Positions 61,960 to 64,000 of a stretch of 64,000 bases of DNA are shown here, in pieces. A program made the position numbers and the translations under genes. This stretch comes from Xestospongia bergquistia. Lineage: Eukaryota; Porifera; Demospongiae; Haplosclerida; Petrosiidae. The notes under the pieces were generated by a model that was given only the letters and a program-made list of their open reading frames with translations, was not told where the DNA came from and did no database searches. Position 1 is the stretch's first letter; each line of letters begins with the position of its first letter. Where the stretch lies: contig OZ014413.1 of NCBI GenBank assembly GCA_963965975.1, forward strand, positions 3,420,001-3,484,000. The letters run 5' to 3'.

Positions 61960-62262
61960 CACCTTCTTTCTCTCTTGTCAACTTCTCAATTTCTTCTTGT
62001 TTCTCTAATAATACTTTATCAGTAGCTATAGAACATTAACATATTTGGTATGTATTACTAACAGTATCATAGTTAACCTTCTTTCTCTCTGGTCAACTTG
62101 TTTATTTCTAATGTCTTTGCCTCACTCATTTTATCCAATAGTTTTATCTTCTCTGTTTATATTAGGTACATAGTTATATCTAAATTAATGTATATGTACC
62201 TGATAAAGTATTACTTGAAGGTTGGTCTTGTGGCTGTTTGCTGTCTACATTGGTATGATCTA
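61960..62262 (-). CDS. Coiled-coil exons of a further family member
   Basis: Reverse-strand exons: about 62262-62209 (DHTNVDSKQPQDQPSSNTLSG), about 62153-62080 (EKIKLLDKMSEAKTLEINKL) and about 62006-61963 (EKQEEIEKLTREKE), each with consensus splice sites and phase 1. They match 49040-48853 and 17291-17480. Their gene probably includes the exon at 63291-63638 and was interrupted by the transposon at 60290-61921. Confidence 0.5.
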
Positions 62263-62499
62263 ATATATAAGAAGTATAAAAATCCTTTTAAAAGTTGAAA
62301 GAATATGGGCAAAGAGAGATAAATGTCAAATATGGTAGGAAGATATATCAGAAATCATTACTTCAATGATTTAAGCAGCTAGATAACATAAACTTTGATA
62401 ATTATTTTTATTTATGTAGATACGAAGTATTGTTTATAGGTTATATTATTTATTATTGGATTTGGTAGAGATTTATTTACAGATAATAATCAATAAGAT

Positions 62500-62930
62500 T
62501 ACTTTACTTCTCAAGACAACTAACTAAACAGTGCAGCAAAATATCACATTAGTTTATGAACAAATTTATGTATATATATGTGTGTGGTTTGTCATACTTT
62601 CAAATGTGATAATTGCTTTACTGGAACCTAGAACCACAGGTACTCAAGACATACAACACATGTTTGTGCCTAAGCAGTGAGTGTGAAGGTCAATAAATCA
62701 AGGACAAAGTTAGAACGTAGGTTAAGTATACAAAAATTATGCTACAAATGCCAACGTTTACTCTATTCCAGCCAGACTACGAATTAGAGCCATAATTATC
62801 ACTAAATCTAGCCTGTTACAGAGCAAAGCAAACCCTATGTACCTATGTATTCTAAGTTTAATGTATTGCCACTTTTACAAAATTGCAAGATCAGTAGCTA
62901 CACAGTCTTTTTAAAAATACAGCAATAGAC
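62500..62930. repeat. Dispersed intron-derived repeat, another copy
   Basis: Shares CAGCAAAATATCACATTAG, the ACCACAGGTA stretch and the GCCAGACTA...AAACCCTATG segment with 49830-50270 and 59700-60100. Confidence 0.6.
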
Positions 62931-63290
62931 GTGGCTTTTGCATGAATTCTTGTGTGTTCAGGTGTTTATTAGCTAGCACAAAAAGGTCTTTGCTCCTTAC
63001 ATTTATTCAAGGGTAGTGTTATACATACAGTACCACTAATAATACTATGTAGCAGTACCTATAATTAATAAGGAAACAGAGAAGGTTCCACAATTAAGCT
63101 AAGGGAGGTACACTGTATCTTTGAACAATGTGGGATATCCCCAATGTTATAACTTGCATGACTGATATACAAAATGACAGGTTTGTTTAAACTGCTACAG
63201 CTTTTGAACATGTAATTTGTAACATTATGTAGACATTTTAATTTCCCTATCATTAAATCTTTTGTTCATGCATGCATTTAAACTACATAC

Positions 63291-63638
63291 CTAGTTGTAG
63301 TTCTATTCCACATTCAGCTCTACTGTCTTTAATCCAGTCTTGTTGAAGGGCTTGACCAACTTGAGCACATTTGCCTCCCATATTAGCAAGTATTGACAGG
63401 AGCCTGTTACAGTATTGCTCTATTTGAGAGATAGTCATCATTAAATTTAGTCCTACTGTTAATTGAGCCATGATGTTATCAAGTGAAGGTGACAGTTGGT
63501 TGTCTAAGCTAATAAAGTCAGCAGCATACATCTGATAAGCTAGGCGATGTAGACTATACCAACTTAAACCATGTAATAAAAAATGGTGCCTAGAAAGGCC
63601 ACTGTCAATAACTTGTCTCAACATGGTAACATCAGCTT
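63291..63638 (-). CDS. Death-fold-like exon of a gene that starts beyond the window
   Basis: A 348-base phase-1 exon, fully open: ADVTMLRQVIDSGLSRHHFL, YSLHRLAYQMYAADFISLDN, AQVGQALQQDWIKDSRAECG. It is closely similar to residues 105-220 of the 1,042-aa protein. The DNA upstream (63843-64000) matches 51010-51180, which in that copy leads to a Death exon some 350-600 bases further. A Death first exon is therefore expected just past the window end. This is not a complete gene in the window. Confidence 0.65.
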
Positions 63639-64000
63639 CTAATAGGAGAAAAAAGAATATTTTCAATCATTATAATAATACATATAATTATACATTAGTT
63701 GCCAAGTACCTTAGTGGAGGCAAGTAACTAAACAGTACAGTAACATCTTGCCTTAGCTTCTATATATGTGAGTGTATATGGTTCTGTCATAATTAAAAAT
63801 TTAATAATTGTTTTACTGGAACCATATGTATTAGTGATTAGAGCTAAAATAAAAAAAAATCAAAAGATTGTGCTAGAAGATTGGCAACATTTAGAAAGAA
63901 GAAGCAAAGAGTAAAACCTAAGTCATGTTGTCACACATTAATGATTTCATATAACACAGGCTCAAAAATTCACACCTGTCATAATTAATTATTATATTGC

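Overview
This window reads as genomic DNA of an early-branching animal, most likely a demosponge close to Amphimedon (inference). It is strongly AT-rich. Its genes have many very short GT-AG introns (about 45-120 bp), and they belong to families that are expanded in sponges: Death, ZU5, CARD-like and Roc-COR proteins and POT transporters. Nothing prokaryotic or plasmid-like is present.

Layout. 0.9-1.7 kb (+): a single-exon gene of unknown family. 1.7-7.9 kb: mostly AT-rich spacer with a dead Death exon and a duplicated small last exon. 7.9-14.6 kb (-): an intact six-exon gene, Death / death-fold-like / Roc GTPase / COR / CARD-like, 1,042 aa. 15.9-20.3 kb: decayed relatives of that gene, a hAT/ZMYM-like transposon remnant and a POT transporter fragment. 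22.1-23.7 kb (+): a POT/PTR2-like transporter with one frameshift. 23.7-30.7 kb: a gene-poor stretch with a dead CARD-like exon, a ~107-bp repeat array and a MITE-like element. 30.8-39.6 kb (+): an intact 14-exon gene whose exons splice to 1,799 aa: unnamed N-terminal domain / LRR / ZU5 / UPA-like / Roc / COR / Death / Death / basic tail. 39.9-43.3 kb: a Ty3/Gypsy fossil, a COR relic and coiled-coil exons. 44.7-47.6 kb: a 1.43-kb tandem duplication. 47.1-49.0 kb (-): exons of a coiled-coil / ZU5-like / transmembrane gene. 49.2-51.8 kb: a 224-bp tandem repeat and decayed Death and death-fold exons. 55.6-59.6 kb (-): a coiled-coil / Death / ZU5 / UPA-like / CARD-like gene, broken only in its last exon. 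60.3-61.9 kb: a Tc1/mariner-type transposon. 62-63.6 kb (-): the 5' part of another family member that continues beyond the window.

How the genes relate. The locus is a nursery of death-fold signalling proteins built from the same exons in different orders. Family knowledge ties these modules to PIDD/UNC5 (LRR, ZU5, UPA, Death) and to DAPK/LRRK/MFHAS (Roc-COR). Here they occur together, in one case in a single protein. Almost all introns are phase 1, so the module exons are interchangeable. The two intact Roc-COR genes also share a ~32-bp promoter element 17-58 bp upstream of their start codons. A reasonable inference is GTP-controlled assembly of Death/CARD platforms in cell-death or innate-immune signalling; no function has been shown here.
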